A DNA stretch of 64,000 bases from Kalmanozyma brasiliensis GHG001 (lineage: Eukaryota > Basidiomycota > Ustilaginomycetes > Ustilaginales). The stretch spans positions 372,802 through 436,801 of the forward strand of contig NW_015961970.1 in assembly GCF_000497045.1 (NCBI RefSeq). Direction: 5' to 3'. Made by a program: the position numbers and the translations under genes. The first letter of the stretch is position 1. Each line of letters begins with the position of its first letter. This document shows, one piece after another, positions 31,269 to 41,114 of the stretch. The notes beneath the pieces were generated by a model that saw only the letters and a list, made by a program, of their open reading frames with translations, had not been told where the DNA came from and searched no databases.

Positions 31269-32894
31269 ATGACGATCATCAGCGGTTCCAGCTCTGCAGA
31301 GAGCGTCAGGAAGGAAGCTCCCAACACGCCACCTCAGATTCCGATTCAGCTCGAGCCAATCATGGCCACCAGCGAACCGGGCTTCGACGACCTCTACCCT
31401 TGGCACAAGCACAGCGCCGAGCAGCCCAAGCTCGACGAACCGCCTCCCATCGGTGGATCCATCGGCCCAGTGATCAAGTTCGAGGAAGAAGCGCACGTGG
31501 CAGCTCATCAGATGGCGAGCTCTTCTCTGAGCTCGGAGCCATCCACTTTCGCGAATGTGCATCAGTTCTCAAAGGTCGGCTCGTCGACCGTTGAGAAGCC
31601 ACTGTCGAGCGCAGCCATGTATCGCACAGCTTCCGCTCCCAACACGCAGCTGTCTCCAGCCTTTTCTCCGCTGAGCATCGCTTCATCGAGCGTCTCGCTC
31701 CGATCATATCAGCACAGTCCAGCCTCACCGGCTCCTTACGGCGGGTCACTGCAGGCCGACACTCCACCTGACGACCTCAGCGCTGGCGGTGAGATCCTCG
31801 ACATCTTCTCGGACGACCGACTCCCCGGCTATCAAGTGTGGCCGCGTGGGCAGCCCTCCTCGTCCGCCCTCGCTGTGCGCATCCCTCGTCAGCTCGTGGG
31901 CTGGAAAGCCATCCTCATGGACGCAGGCAACTTTGACGATGCCGCCTTCTCGTCCGATGCTGCTCTCGCCAAAAAAGCGCGGCGAGCATCCAAGGTCCTT
32001 GGCAAACAAGGTTGGGAGGTTCGACAAGAACGACTCAAAAACAGCTACGATTTTCGCCGCGGCTCGGGGATCTGGGCCTCCATGCACGGCGGCCATCGAC
32101 TGTTCAAGCACGAATGGCATGTCATCGTCAAGGACGGCACGAGATACGTGTGGAGGATGGACAAGAAGGCGCTGGCGCTGTATCGCGAGGAGGACGAGGT
32201 CAAGGTGGCCGAGTACCGCAGAGCTGTGCCTTGCTCGTCGCCATTTCGAGATGAGAGTGAAGTTGGGTATCGACCAGACATGAGAAGGAGAATCGGGTCG
32301 TTCAAGTTCGAAGCACAACGATCGAGGATTCGAATCGGTCACTCGCAGGACGGGACGATATTTGGGCTCAACCTCGCGCTGATCAGTCTGGTGGCGGTGT
32401 TCGGCGCCCGAGGTGGACACGACAATGTCTCGGCAGCATTCGAGCCATCTACGAATCCGATGCGGGACGTGCTAGAGCAGAGACGACAGGAAGCACCCGA
32501 TCGGGAGGAGGTGATGCTCGCCATGCCTCGTCCCGGATTTGCAAGAGACTCGGAATCTGTACTCTCGGATACTACGGATGAGGATGCTGGCGAGCCAACG
32601 AGTAGCGTGATATCGCCACGCGGCGCTGGTGCACGCAGCCAACAGATGTTGTCGGCGTCCCTGTCATCACCGCGTCTCGAGGAGCCACGGACGCGCACAA
32701 GGCATAACAGCGAGAGTCCAGGTCAAGCCGGGCAAAAGGCAGCCCGCAAGCGATTTTCGTCGTTCTTTGGCAGGGGAAGTAGTAGCTCAGCTACGGCGAT
32801 GGAGGACGACAGGCTTTCACCGCCAGCAGACAGGCCGATGACCGACTCGGAACGGATCGTGAGACAGTATCGCACTCAGCGCGTCTCTTCGTAA
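31269..32894 (+). CDS. Hypothetical protein, possible Tubby-C-like (DUF6593-type) core
   Basis: 541 residues starting at the ATG at 31269 (MTIISGSSSAESVRKEAP). The ends are Ser/Pro-rich and disordered. The central block, residues about 195-380, is the only compact region: LVGWKAILMDAG, GSGIWASMHGGHRLFKHEWHVIVKDGTRYVWRMDKKALALYREEDEVKVAEYRR, then a late hydrophobic strand (LNLALISLVAVFGARGG). An alternation of W/Y-rich strands around a YVWR motif resembles the Tubby-C-like domains common in basidiomycetes, but I cannot confirm it. No signal peptide. The C-terminus has Ser-Ser-Ser runs and basic SP sites that suggest phosphorylation. Confidence 0.75.
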   Translation: MTIISGSSSAESVRKEAPNTPPQIPIQLEPIMATSEPGFDDLYPWHKHSAEQPKLDEPPPIGGSIGPVIKFEEEAHVAAHQMASSSLSSEPSTFANVHQFSKVGSSTVEKPLSSAAMYRTASAPNTQLSPAFSPLSIASSSVSLRSYQHSPASPAPYGGSLQADTPPDDLSAGGEILDIFSDDRLPGYQVWPRGQPSSSALAVRIPRQLVGWKAILMDAGNFDDAAFSSDAALAKKARRASKVLGKQGWEVRQERLKNSYDFRRGSGIWASMHGGHRLFKHEWHVIVKDGTRYVWRMDKKALALYREEDEVKVAEYRRAVPCSSPFRDESEVGYRPDMRRRIGSFKFEAQRSRIRIGHSQDGTIFGLNLALISLVAVFGARGGHDNVSAAFEPSTNPMRDVLEQRRQEAPDREEVMLAMPRPGFARDSESVLSDTTDEDAGEPTSSVISPRGAGARSQQMLSASLSSPRLEEPRTRTRHNSESPGQAGQKAARKRFSSFFGRGSSSSATAMEDDRLSPPADRPMTDSERIVRQYRTQRVSS

Positions 32895-33767
32895 AGTCAG
32901 TAGTTGAGCTTGTTGATTCACTGAAAGGATGCTCATTACAATACGCGACCAATGCGAGAGAGAACGAACAAGTGGTCTTGGTCTGTTCTGAATGACTGAC
33001 AGGCTCAGGCTATGCATCCGGCAACGATTGCGTTGTTCCCCGCGACGGCGGAGAGAGAAGACAGCTTGCAAGCTGGACACTGCGACATGGAAACCGACAC
33101 GTCGAAAGAAGGTGGGCGGCATCTAGACCGGAAGCACAAATCCCGCTCAATTTAGCGGCTGTCAACTGCCGCTCACGCTCTCAACCATCTCGTCTTCGAG
33201 AAGTACGGAAACTCTCTTATCTGCTAGATTAGCGCAATCAAAGCGACTCTGGAGCAAGGCAAGACCTCCATCTAGCTCGCATGAGTAGTCTCAAGACAGA
33301 CAAACTACCGGAAAGAGAGCGAACAATGGAAGGAAGCGTCGACCGGTGGCTTCTCGGTGAAAAAAGAGGCAAATCAGGCTCCGCTGTGGGAAGAGAGGAA
33401 ATTTTCGCATTCGCTCTCGTTGACTCGTGCCGCGGCCAAAGCAGAGTTGAGCCGGAGGCTGCTGCTGCTGATTAGAGGGTCTGCTGACCGCGCTCCAACC
33501 AACCAACACGCTCGCTCGCCTCGCACTGTTGGTCTCCAACCGCTTCTCCTATCTCTCTCTCCGCGCTTTCGCCCCCTCAATCCTCTCATTCGCCCTTCTC
33601 GCTCGAGATCGCTTTAAAGCAGCTTCGCATCGCCTCTGCTTCTTCTCTTTCTCCCTTCACCATCCTCCTTTCCGTTCCTTGTCCCGGTCCATTTCCTGTT
33701 CCTGATTGTCATCCTCCTTCCGTAAACCATCCCTACGCGCCCCATCTCCTTACACTCATACCCCAAA
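32895..33767. other. Intergenic region upstream of PUT2
   Basis: 873 bases without a supported gene. The last 280 bases are a dense pyrimidine tract (ctctgcttcttctctttctccc) typical of leaders of highly expressed fungal genes. Confidence 0.55.
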
Positions 33768-35426
33768 ATGGCTTCGGTACCACAAGCGCCCCAGATGGGC
33801 CTCTTCTCGTTGCCTCCCATCAAGAACGAGCCCATGCGCAACTATGAGCCCAAGAGCGAAGACCGCATCAAGCTTCAACAGGCTGTCGACGAGATGATTG
33901 CCGCCGGTCCTTTCGAGGTCCCCGTCGTCATCAACGGCGAAAAGATCAAGACAGGCAAGATCAGCAAGCAGCCCAACCCTTCCAACCACTCGCACATCCT
34001 CTGCAACTACCACGAGGCCGACGAGGCGCTCGTCGAGAAGGCCATCCAGGGCGCGCTCAAGGCCAAGACCGCGTGGGAGAACATGCCATGGAACGACCGC
34101 GCTGCCATCTTCCTCAAGGCCGCCGACCTCATCGCTTTCAAGTACCGATACAAGGTGCTCGCTGCTACCATGCTCGGTCAGGGCAAGAACGTCTGGCAAG
34201 CCGAGATTGACGCTGCTGCCGAGATCTGCGATTTCTTCCGCTTCAGCGCAAAATACATCCAGGAGCTCTACTCGACCCAGCCTCCCGAGTGCTCGGCCAA
34301 CACCTGGAACCGCACCGAGTACCGTCCTCTCGAGGGTTTCGTGCTCGCTGTCTCGCCCTTCAACTTCCTTGCCATCGCTGCTGGTAACTTGATCTGCGCT
34401 CCTGCCATGGTCGGCAACGTCGTCGTCTGGAAGCCTTCGCCCATGTCCATATACTCTAACTACGTCGCCTACGAGATCCTCCGCGAGGCTGGTCTCCCCG
34501 ACGGTGTCATCCAGTTCGTCCCTGGTCCGGCGCCCGAAATCGTCGGTGCTGCCATCAACCACCGCGAGTTTGCTGGTCTCCACTTCACCGGCTCCACCCA
34601 CGTCTTCCGTCAGCTCTGGAAGCAGATCGGCAACAACCTCGACAAGTACCGAGGCTACCCGCGCATCGTCGGTGAGACCGGCGGTAAGAACTTCCATATG
34701 GTGCACAAGTCGGCCAACGTCGACGCTGCCGTCACTCAGTCCATCCGCGCCGCCTTTGAGTACCAGGGTCAGAAGTGTTCGGCGCTCTCGCGACTCTACG
34801 TGCCCAAGTCGATGTGGGAGGGCGAGTTCAAGCAGAAGCTGCTTGACCAAATCGCTCAGATCTCGGTCGGCCCCGTCGAGGAGTTCAAGCACTTCATGGG
34901 TCCCGTCATCGCCAAGCACTCATTTGAGAAGATCATGGGTCTCATCGAGGCTGCCAAGAAGGAGGGCGGCGAGGTGCTCTGCGGTGGTCAGGGTGACGAC
35001 TCCAAGGGCTGGTACGTCCAGCCCACCGTCATCGAGACCAAGGACCCCAAGTCGGTCACCATGGTCAACGAGATCTTCGGTCCCGTCATCACCGTCTACG
35101 CCTACCCCGATGAGGAGTTCGAGCAGACGTGCGAGCTGATCGACTCCACCACCGAGTACGCGCTCACCGGTTCCATCTTCTCGGCCGACCGCTACGCGCT
35201 GATCCGCGCCAGCAACCTGCTCCGCAACGCCTCGGGCATGATGTACTACAACGACAAGTGCACCGGTGCCGTTGTGGGTCAGCAGCCCTTCGGTGGCGCT
35301 CGTGCTTCGGGTACCAACGACAAGGCTGGTTCCATCTCGATCTTCTACCGCTTCGTCTCGGCACGCACCATCAAGGAGACCACCATCGACCCTACCACCC
35401 ACATCTACCCGAGCAACCTCGAGTAA
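33768..35426 (+). CDS. PUT2: Delta-1-pyrroline-5-carboxylate dehydrogenase
   Basis: 552-residue aldehyde dehydrogenase of the ALDH4/PUT2 type, which oxidises P5C to glutamate with NAD+ in mitochondrial proline catabolism. Visible motifs are AVSPFNFLAIAAGN and VVWKPSP (cofactor binding), HFTGSTHVFRQLWK, the general-base region GETGGKNF, the catalytic cysteine near residue 337 in YQGQKCSALSR, and NEIFGPVITVY near the C-terminus. Full family length. The start at the ATG 33768 (MASVPQAPQMGLFSLPP) lacks a classic amphipathic presequence, so targeting is not evident. Codon use is strongly biased, suggesting high expression. Confidence 0.93.
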   Translation: MASVPQAPQMGLFSLPPIKNEPMRNYEPKSEDRIKLQQAVDEMIAAGPFEVPVVINGEKIKTGKISKQPNPSNHSHILCNYHEADEALVEKAIQGALKAKTAWENMPWNDRAAIFLKAADLIAFKYRYKVLAATMLGQGKNVWQAEIDAAAEICDFFRFSAKYIQELYSTQPPECSANTWNRTEYRPLEGFVLAVSPFNFLAIAAGNLICAPAMVGNVVVWKPSPMSIYSNYVAYEILREAGLPDGVIQFVPGPAPEIVGAAINHREFAGLHFTGSTHVFRQLWKQIGNNLDKYRGYPRIVGETGGKNFHMVHKSANVDAAVTQSIRAAFEYQGQKCSALSRLYVPKSMWEGEFKQKLLDQIAQISVGPVEEFKHFMGPVIAKHSFEKIMGLIEAAKKEGGEVLCGGQGDDSKGWYVQPTVIETKDPKSVTMVNEIFGPVITVYAYPDEEFEQTCELIDSTTEYALTGSIFSADRYALIRASNLLRNASGMMYYNDKCTGAVVGQQPFGGARASGTNDKAGSISIFYRFVSARTIKETTIDPTTHIYPSNLE

Positions 35427-35630
35427 AGAAGCTGGCCTCCAGCCGAGGTTGGGGTGGTATGGGACCCTGATGGATGGTGATTCTGTGTATCGTTGATGCA
35501 CAACATATACCCGGCATTTACTCTCTGCCTTTTCACACTCCCTCCATCTCCCCCCCTTTAACCCCCTTCTTCAGCCTCTCTCGTTCTCTCTCGCATCTGC
35601 ATCCATCGCATTGTTCTTCTGTTTGCGCGT

Positions 35631-35654
35631 CGGGCCGCACTTAACACAGCCCCG
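35631..35654. repeat. Hairpin 1 of 3: GGGC stem, 13-nt TTAACAC loop
   Basis: GGGC at 35632-35635 pairs with GCCC at 35649-35652; the loop CGCACTTAACACA is 13 nt. An outer C-G pair (35631 with 35654) is possible across one bulged base. It shares its loop with two further hairpins downstream while the stem sequence differs. Confidence 0.6.
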
Positions 35655-35702
35655 TAGTTTTCCCAGCATCTTGTATCACCACCATCATCCCGCACAGGCG
35701 CG

Positions 35703-35727
35703 CAGGGCCGCTCTTAACACAGCCCTG
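35703..35727. repeat. Hairpin 2 of 3: CAGGGC stem, 13-nt TTAACAC loop
   Basis: CAGGGC at 35703-35708 pairs perfectly with GCCCTG at 35722-35727; the loop is CGCTCTTAACACA (13 nt). It is centred about 73 bases from hairpin 1. Confidence 0.7.
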
Positions 35728-35761
35728 GTTCGTAGCATTAGGTCACCGTATATACCGCGCG

Positions 35762-35786
35762 GCGAGGCGCCTTTAACACTCCTCGC
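35762..35786. repeat. Hairpin 3 of 3: GCGAGG stem, 13-nt TTAACAC loop
   Basis: GCGAGG at 35762-35767 pairs perfectly with CCTCGC at 35781-35786; the loop is CGCCTTTAACACT (13 nt). The stem is unrelated in sequence to hairpin 2 yet fully paired. It is centred about 59 bases from hairpin 2. Confidence 0.7.
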
Positions 35787-36129
35787 AATGTGTAATCTAG
35801 TTTCTTCTCAACGTTTATCGCTTGATCTGTGGAGCGTGCATGGAGGAGACGGCGGGTTCGATGCGTCGAGTGAACATGGGACGTGGTCTGAGAGAGACGC
35901 GAAGGATGGTGAGAGTGTTGATTTGGAAGTTCAGCCTGTAAAGCGAGTCTTTGCTGCAAGCAGGCAATGGCCTTGCCAGCCCTTCTTCGCTCATCGGGGA
36001 ATCTCACCTTCTGAGCAACTCTCATGGCAAAGAAAGGAGGCCGTGGATGAAGTTGAATGTGATTGGCGATGAGTAGTAATACATGTCGAGGTCGGAGCGT
36101 GCAGACTGATCGATTGGGTTCGGCACGCA

Positions 36130-36814
36130 TCACGTGCTCGAAGGGGGCGAGACGAGGATGACGCTGTCACCGCGCACAAAGAGCATCTCGCTTTGACGTT
36201 TGACCACCTGTTGATTCGAACAGGGATCGTTTCGGAGAGTGTGTGTGATCGATCGGAAGCGGGAAGGGACGGTGTGTCAGTAAAGCTTGATCCACATTGC
36301 TGGTTGCGATGCGAGTGGAGCCTCGTAGTGCGTCTATGCCGGCTGAGAGTTGATCTCTGCCATACGAGTAGCTCACAATGGGTTGTGGGTGGATAAAAGA
36401 GGGGTCTGGCACTTACACGAACAGTCTCGGCCCCAGTCTCGTCGTTGATATCAACCACATAGATGGTCTCCTCCACATCCCCTAGGATCAGGTTCATGTG
36501 TCCGTCGTAAGCCTGTATCATCCGCATCATCAGCATCCATAGATTAGCATTGGATCAGTATTGCGTTCCTTTCATCTCATCTTCCTGCAGCTAACTCATC
36601 AATGAGAGGATCGGAGCTTGTGCGTGGGAAAAGGGTGGGCACTTACATGCAGAGTTCCTCGCAGCTCACGATCGCCTCGTAGCTTGACATAGACGCGCTC
36701 TGAGATGGACAGCCTGATGAGATCGAATGGTTCCGCGACCGAGCCGAGGGGCGCCGGCCCTGTGCTTGTTGCTACCCCTGCAGCTGCGGACGATGTTCGT
36801 TCCACTTCGGCCAT
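36130..36814 (-). CDS. LSM3: U6 snRNA-associated Sm-like protein LSM3, three exons
   Basis: Exons 36814-36647, 36512-36417 and 36207-36130 are joined by introns 36646-36513 (GTAAGT...ACAG, 134 nt) and 36416-36208 (GTAAGT...ACAG, 209 nt). The 113-residue product has Sm1 [45 protein letters not shown] and Sm2 [15 protein letters not shown], the classic LSM3 pattern. LSM3 is a subunit of Lsm2-8 (U6 snRNP, nuclear) and Lsm1-7 (mRNA decapping, cytoplasmic) rings. All joins keep frame. An N-terminal Ala/Ser/Thr-rich extension of about 28 residues precedes the Sm fold. Confidence 0.93.
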
Positions 36815-37216
36815 TGTTTTGAAAGAGAGTGATGGATGGGGCTGCAGGCGACTTGAATACCTTAACGGGTGTTATATCGACGGTATATTGCAGTGATACA
36901 CTGTAGAAGTGGTACGATAGGTCGGATACACTTGCGTGAGCTGTTTCCAGGAGGTGCGCCAAAGGTTGAAGCGACGAGATGGTGTTGGAGTGTTGAGAAT
37001 GTGGACCGAGCTGATCTCGAAGAAGGCCATAAATTTTCTCAAGTATGTGAGATTCCCGTCCTGAAGAAGAGCTCGTGTGAGCTTAGCTTTTTGGCTGATC
37101 AGAGCAAAATCGGCAGCCTCGAGACTTTTTCTTCTCAAGCCGAGAAGAAACGTCCAAGTCGACCATCCTCGGCTCTTTGTACACCATCATCACCTCATCG
37201 CACGAAACAAAGCGCC
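36815..37216. other. Divergent promoter of LSM3 and mitochondrial uL5
   Basis: 402 bases between two divergent starts. An in-frame upstream extension of the uL5 frame begins at a non-ATG codon and is likely leader. No other feature was seen. Confidence 0.5.
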
Positions 37217-38257
37217 ATGAACACCTCAACAACCGTGACAACCACCGTCAATGTGCTCCGCCAGGCTGCGACACGCTCGGCGGGTCGAGCCTCTTCCTCT
37301 GCTCGCTCGAGCACACCCAGCTCATCTCGCATGCTCACCACCACCTCCGCGGCTCAATCTGCCTCCAAGTCGGCACGCACCACCCTGCGAACGCACCCCG
37401 TCGTCATTGGTCCAACACAGCTCAACCGCTACCAGGAGCACTACCAAAGCACCCTCGCCTCTGATCTGCTTTACATGTCGTTCGATCCCGCGCTCAACAT
37501 CGACTCCTCCTCTTCCGCCGCTGCCTCATCCTCGGGCGACCTTCAAGACAGGCAACGCTCTTGGAACCTCACCGATCCGTACACCGTCAACCGACCGCAA
37601 CGCCCCGCACGTGGTAACCGTCGTCTCTCTCCTCTCACCAAAGCCTTCTCCCCCACCAACACGCTCAACGAGATCCCCAAACTCGATCGCATCATCCTCA
37701 CCTGCTTCAGCAAGGATGCCATTACGAACAAGCACAACCTCGTGCCGCTCATTGCGCAGATGCGCGCCATCACGGGTCTCAGCGTCGAGGGCTCTTCCGC
37801 GGACCCTTCGCTGCTCGGCGCCGACAGCGGCACCGGCAAGCGCGGACACATCGAGATCATCCGTGCCAAATCCGGCGTGGCCTCGTTCAAGCTTCGACCG
37901 GGGATGCCGGTCGGCGTCAAAGCGGTGCTCCCCGGCCCGGTGGCACATGAATTTTTGGAGGTGCTCACAACCTTTGTGCTGCCTAGGTTGAGGAGTTTTG
38001 GTGGATTCCCTCTGCCCCCTGCGAGCCAGCCGCCCGCGAGCCCAGCAGCCATGTCAGGAGTGGTGAGTCTGGGAATGCACCCAGAGGCCATTCCGTTGTT
38101 CCCCCAGATCGAGATCAATCTGGACCAGTATCCCAACAAGCCGCTCGGCTTCCAGATTGATTGTATCACCAACCAGAGGGGTAGGAAGGCGACCGAGAAG
38201 GCGAGGGCGCTGCTGTCCGGCATGGGAATTCCGTTTGTTCGAAGGGGTGACATGTAG
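37217..38257 (+). CDS. MRPL7: Mitochondrial large-subunit ribosomal protein uL5 (MRPL7)
   Basis: 346 residues starting at the ATG at 37217 (MNTSTTVTTTVNVLRQAATRSAG). The first ~55 residues are rich in Ser, Thr, Arg and Ala and lack acids, fitting a mitochondrial presequence. The uL5 fold follows: RYQEHYQSTLASDLLYMSF, IPKLDRIILTCF, NLVPLIAQMRAITG, VASFKLRPGMPVGVKAVLPG, FLEVLTTFVLPRLRSFGG, and a C-terminal Q(I)DCITNQRGRKATEKARALLSGMGIPF. It should bind 5S-equivalent and central-protuberance rRNA in the mitoribosome. Inserts of low complexity at about residues 96-110 and 280-290 enlarge it relative to bacterial L5. It converges with DCN1, about 100 bp from stop to stop. Confidence 0.9.
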   Translation: MNTSTTVTTTVNVLRQAATRSAGRASSSARSSTPSSSRMLTTTSAAQSASKSARTTLRTHPVVIGPTQLNRYQEHYQSTLASDLLYMSFDPALNIDSSSSAAASSSGDLQDRQRSWNLTDPYTVNRPQRPARGNRRLSPLTKAFSPTNTLNEIPKLDRIILTCFSKDAITNKHNLVPLIAQMRAITGLSVEGSSADPSLLGADSGTGKRGHIEIIRAKSGVASFKLRPGMPVGVKAVLPGPVAHEFLEVLTTFVLPRLRSFGGFPLPPASQPPASPAAMSGVVSLGMHPEAIPLFPQIEINLDQYPNKPLGFQIDCITNQRGRKATEKARALLSGMGIPFVRRGDM

Positions 38258-38358
38258 TGCTCAGCAAGGGGAATGTCACACTTTTCAATGGTCTCGGACT
38301 GGATTATGTGGTTGTTGAGTTTGCGATTGTGATTACGTTGGTGACTACGGAAGACATA

Positions 38359-39408
38359 CTAGCTGGTATCCATACCGTCGACAGCATGCAGATTATCCTT
38401 GGCCCACAGGACAAAGTCGTCAATGACGCTCGGCCAGGCAGCTGTACGAAGCAAAAGGTCAAGAAAGAGCGTCAGCGTCGATACTTCCTCTCTCGTGTGT
38501 CATCTCGTGAGAACCGAGGTCGGCGGGCACTTACCATCAAAGTCATGATTGCTGAAATCCCCGTTGATCTCCTTGGTGAAATCCAAGAACTGCGTCCAGG
38601 TATCCTTGCTCACCGCCCTCCCACCCGTCTGATCCTGCAAGAACTTCTTCCACAGCTCCAGCTGCGTTCTTGTAAAGCTCCCCTCACCCTCGTTGCCCTC
38701 GAACGTCGGCGATGCGGGGAGTATCAAATCCCAAAACGCCAGTGCGTTCTCCAACGCTAGACTCTTCTGCCCTTCCCTCCTGGCAAAGCCGTAGGTGTAA
38801 TCGTATGTCTTTTCGTACAGCCCCTTGTTGGCGGAGCTTGCCGTGGCGGGATTGCTCTTTTCCTCAGCGATGCGCTCGAGGCGAAGCGGCTTGTTCTGCA
38901 GCAGCTCCTGACGCAGTTTCTCCAACGTCGCTTTTTGCTTTTCGACGGTATCCGAAAGATCGAGCATCTTCCACCCGTTGACATAGTCTGTTCGCGTAAA
39001 CGTCCCGATGCTCGGACTCTTGAGGTAGAACGACAGAGGCAGGAACACGACGTCTTCGGGACTCACTTCCAGCGCCTCGCACATCTTGAGCGCACCTGCG
39101 ATGCCGATGGTGTCCGGCTCCACGGGTGTCGGCTCGTCGTCCTCGTCGGTGTCATCAGCAGCCGCGTCTCGGAAGCGGTCAAAGAGCGCATTCAGCCGTT
39201 CCTTGACTTCGCGTTCGGTCTTCTTGTCCAAAGTGCTCGACGAGGCAGAGGCGTTAATTTGGGCTTGCTCGTCGTTGAAGAAGGCATCGGTGGCCGGCTC
39301 GATTCGGTATCCGTGGGCTTTGAGGATGCGATGCGCGTCCTGGGGTGTTGCGTTGGTGAGTTGGCGGAACTGACGCAGAATGGCCTCCTTCTTGGCCGCG
39401 CTCGACAT
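38359..39408 (-). CDS. DCN1: DCN1-like scaffold for cullin neddylation, two exons
   Basis: Exons 39408-38535 and 38441-38359 flank an intron at 38534-38442 (GTAAGT...ACAG, 93 nt). The phase-1 join rebuilds NHDFDAAWPSVIDDFVLWAK, the signature end of the PONY/DUF298 domain. The 318-residue product starts at the ATG at 39408 (MSSAAKKEAILRQFRQLTNA), giving an N-terminal UBA domain (residues ~8-45) and the PONY domain (~75-310) with KMCEALEVSPEDVVFLPLSFYLKSPSIGTFTR and FWDLILP. DCN1 acts with Ubc12 as a co-E3 to load Nedd8/Rub1 on cullins. An acidic insert (AADDTDEDDEPTP) separates the two domains. The extension upstream to 39480 begins with a non-ATG codon. Confidence 0.92.
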
Positions 39409-39818
39409 CGTGGCGGGTCGTAGCTTGCCGGTGGAGTGGAATGAACGGGTGTTGATGTCAGGATGATGGTCTTGGTCCAAGGAGGGTCGTGCTCCACTTG
39501 GAGTGATTCTAGCTCAGCAAGGCCCCGATTTGAGTGAGCAAGGGTCCTCGATGGCTCTCGCACGGGTGGAAGAACTCTCGCCTGTCAATGCGCCATTCTG
39601 AAAGAGCGGAAAGAAGATTAGATTTCAGAAGATCCCGAAAGACCGCTTCAACCAACCAGAAGCAGCTGCAGCCACTGAGTCACACGGGCCGCCCCACCGC
39701 TCCACACAACCAAGGGCCCCACCGCAACGTCAAAGGCGCGCTGCACATCCACCAACCCTTGCCTTTTCACCATCAAGAATCTCAACCCTCCATCCCATCA
39801 TCCGCAAAATCCATCACA
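39409..39818. other. Divergent promoter of DCN1 and LEU2
   Basis: 410 bases between divergent starts. It carries the TGAGTCA site listed separately. The LEU2-proximal part is rich in cca/ccacc. No separate gene. Confidence 0.55.
39676..39682. promoter_or_regulatory. TGAGTCA Gcn4/Cpc1-type site upstream of LEU2
   Basis: A perfect palindromic TGAGTCA lies 137 bp before the LEU2 start codon. The bZIP factor Gcn4 (Cpc1 in filamentous fungi) binds this 7-mer to activate amino-acid synthesis genes under starvation. Occurrence at the expected distance of an amino-acid gene supports function, though a single 7-mer can occur by chance. Confidence 0.5.
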
Positions 39819-40955
39819 ATGAGCAAGCAAACTTACAACGTCGTCGTCCTCCCCGGTGACGGTATCGGCCCCGAGGTCGTCGAGCAAGCCACGCGCGTTC
39901 TCGAGCTCATCTCGTCCAAGAGCGACACCTTCTCCATCTCTCTCAAGTCGTACGACTTCGGTGGGTGCGCCATCGACTCCGCGGGCAAGCCTTTGCCCGA
40001 TGACACGCTCGCAGCATGCAAGGAGGCCGATGCGATCCTCATGGGTTCCGTCGGCGGTCCCAAGTGGGGAGTGGGCAAGGTGCGACCGGAGCAGGGCCTT
40101 CTCGCTCTGCGCAAGGAGTTGGACCTCTACGCCAACATCCGACCGTGCCTGTTCCCCTCCGAGTCGCTGCTCTCGCACTCGCCGCTCAAGCCCGAAGTTG
40201 CCAAGGGCGTGTCCTTCATTGTCGTGCGCGAGCTCGTCAAGGGTCTCTACTTCGGTGATCGTCAGGAGGCCAACCTGGAAGACGGCTCCGACGGCGCCGC
40301 CTTCGATACCATGGTGTACAACCGTCACGATGTCGAACGCATCACCAAGCTCGGTGCCTACCTCGCACTCCAATCCAACCCCCCTGCGCCCCTCCACTCG
40401 ATCGACAAGGCCAACGTCCTCGCCACTTCCCGACTGTGGCGTCGCGTCGTGCAGGACACCGTCGACTCCCAGTTCGCCAGCCAAGGCATCACCGTCGACC
40501 ATCAGCTCGTCGACTCCGCTTCCATGGTCATGGTTTCCAACCCTCGAAAGCTCAATGGCATCATTCTCACCGAAAACATGTTCGGTGACATTCTCTCGGA
40601 CGAATCCTCCGTCATCCCCGGTGCGCTTGGTCTGCTCCCCTCCGCCTCCCTCTCCGGTCTCCCCGATGGCAAAGGCAAGTGCAATGGGCTGTACGAACCA
40701 ATTCACGGTTCAGCACCCGACATTGCCGGGAAGGGCATCGCCAACCCCGTAGGCACGATTCTCAGCGCAGCCATGTTGCTCAGGTACTCGCTCAACCAGG
40801 GAGAGCTCGCAGACAAGGTCGAGGCGGCCGTGCGCAAGGTGTTGGACGCCAAGGATGTGGGTGGACACGAGCTGAGGACGGCCGATCTGGGCGGCAAGCA
40901 CGGAAGCAAGGATGTAGGTGATAAGGTCGTCGAGGTGCTCGAGAGTCTGCTTTAA
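39819..40955 (+). CDS. LEU2: 3-isopropylmalate dehydrogenase
   Basis: 378 residues, start ATG 39819 ([23 protein letters not shown]). It catalyses the third step of leucine synthesis, NAD+-dependent oxidative decarboxylation of 3-isopropylmalate. Family blocks are present: [103 protein letters not shown] and the NAD-binding [15 protein letters not shown]. The length equals the family norm. Upstream in-frame codons (39534-39818) precede the family start and are leader. Confidence 0.96.
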   Translation: MSKQTYNVVVLPGDGIGPEVVEQATRVLELISSKSDTFSISLKSYDFGGCAIDSAGKPLPDDTLAACKEADAILMGSVGGPKWGVGKVRPEQGLLALRKELDLYANIRPCLFPSESLLSHSPLKPEVAKGVSFIVVRELVKGLYFGDRQEANLEDGSDGAAFDTMVYNRHDVERITKLGAYLALQSNPPAPLHSIDKANVLATSRLWRRVVQDTVDSQFASQGITVDHQLVDSASMVMVSNPRKLNGIILTENMFGDILSDESSVIPGALGLLPSASLSGLPDGKGKCNGLYEPIHGSAPDIAGKGIANPVGTILSAAMLLRYSLNQGELADKVEAAVRKVLDAKDVGGHELRTADLGGKHGSKDVGDKVVEVLESLL

Positions 40956-41114
40956 TTCGTGCTTGGCAAATACTACTTTTGAGACATGTGCAGTGGACAT
41001 TGTGAAGCACGATGGTGTGAATGGGACGTGTGTTTGTGTGGGGGTCAAGGCAGTGTTGGAGCATGAGCGCCGATCTGGGGCCAGTAGCAACGAGGACGGC
41101 TCTTCGGTTGCGTG

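Larger units (their letters stand above)
35427..36129. other. 703-bp region between PUT2 and LSM3
   Basis: PUT2 (plus) and LSM3 (minus) converge here, so it should be mostly 3' untranslated sequence. Its notable content is the three hairpins listed separately (35631-35786). The frame at 35611-36072 starts at a non-ATG codon and matches nothing I recognise. Confidence 0.55.

Noticed and set aside
33756..34919. 387-codon antisense frame over PUT2
   Set aside because: Shadow of a highly biased gene; no domain or promoter signal.
38500..39480. Unspliced version of DCN1 with upstream extension
   Set aside because: The extension starts at TTG, and the conserved DAAWPSVIDDFV end is recovered only with the intron at 38534-38442.
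39798..40706. 302-codon antisense frame over LEU2
   Set aside because: Same cause: codon-bias shadow of LEU2.
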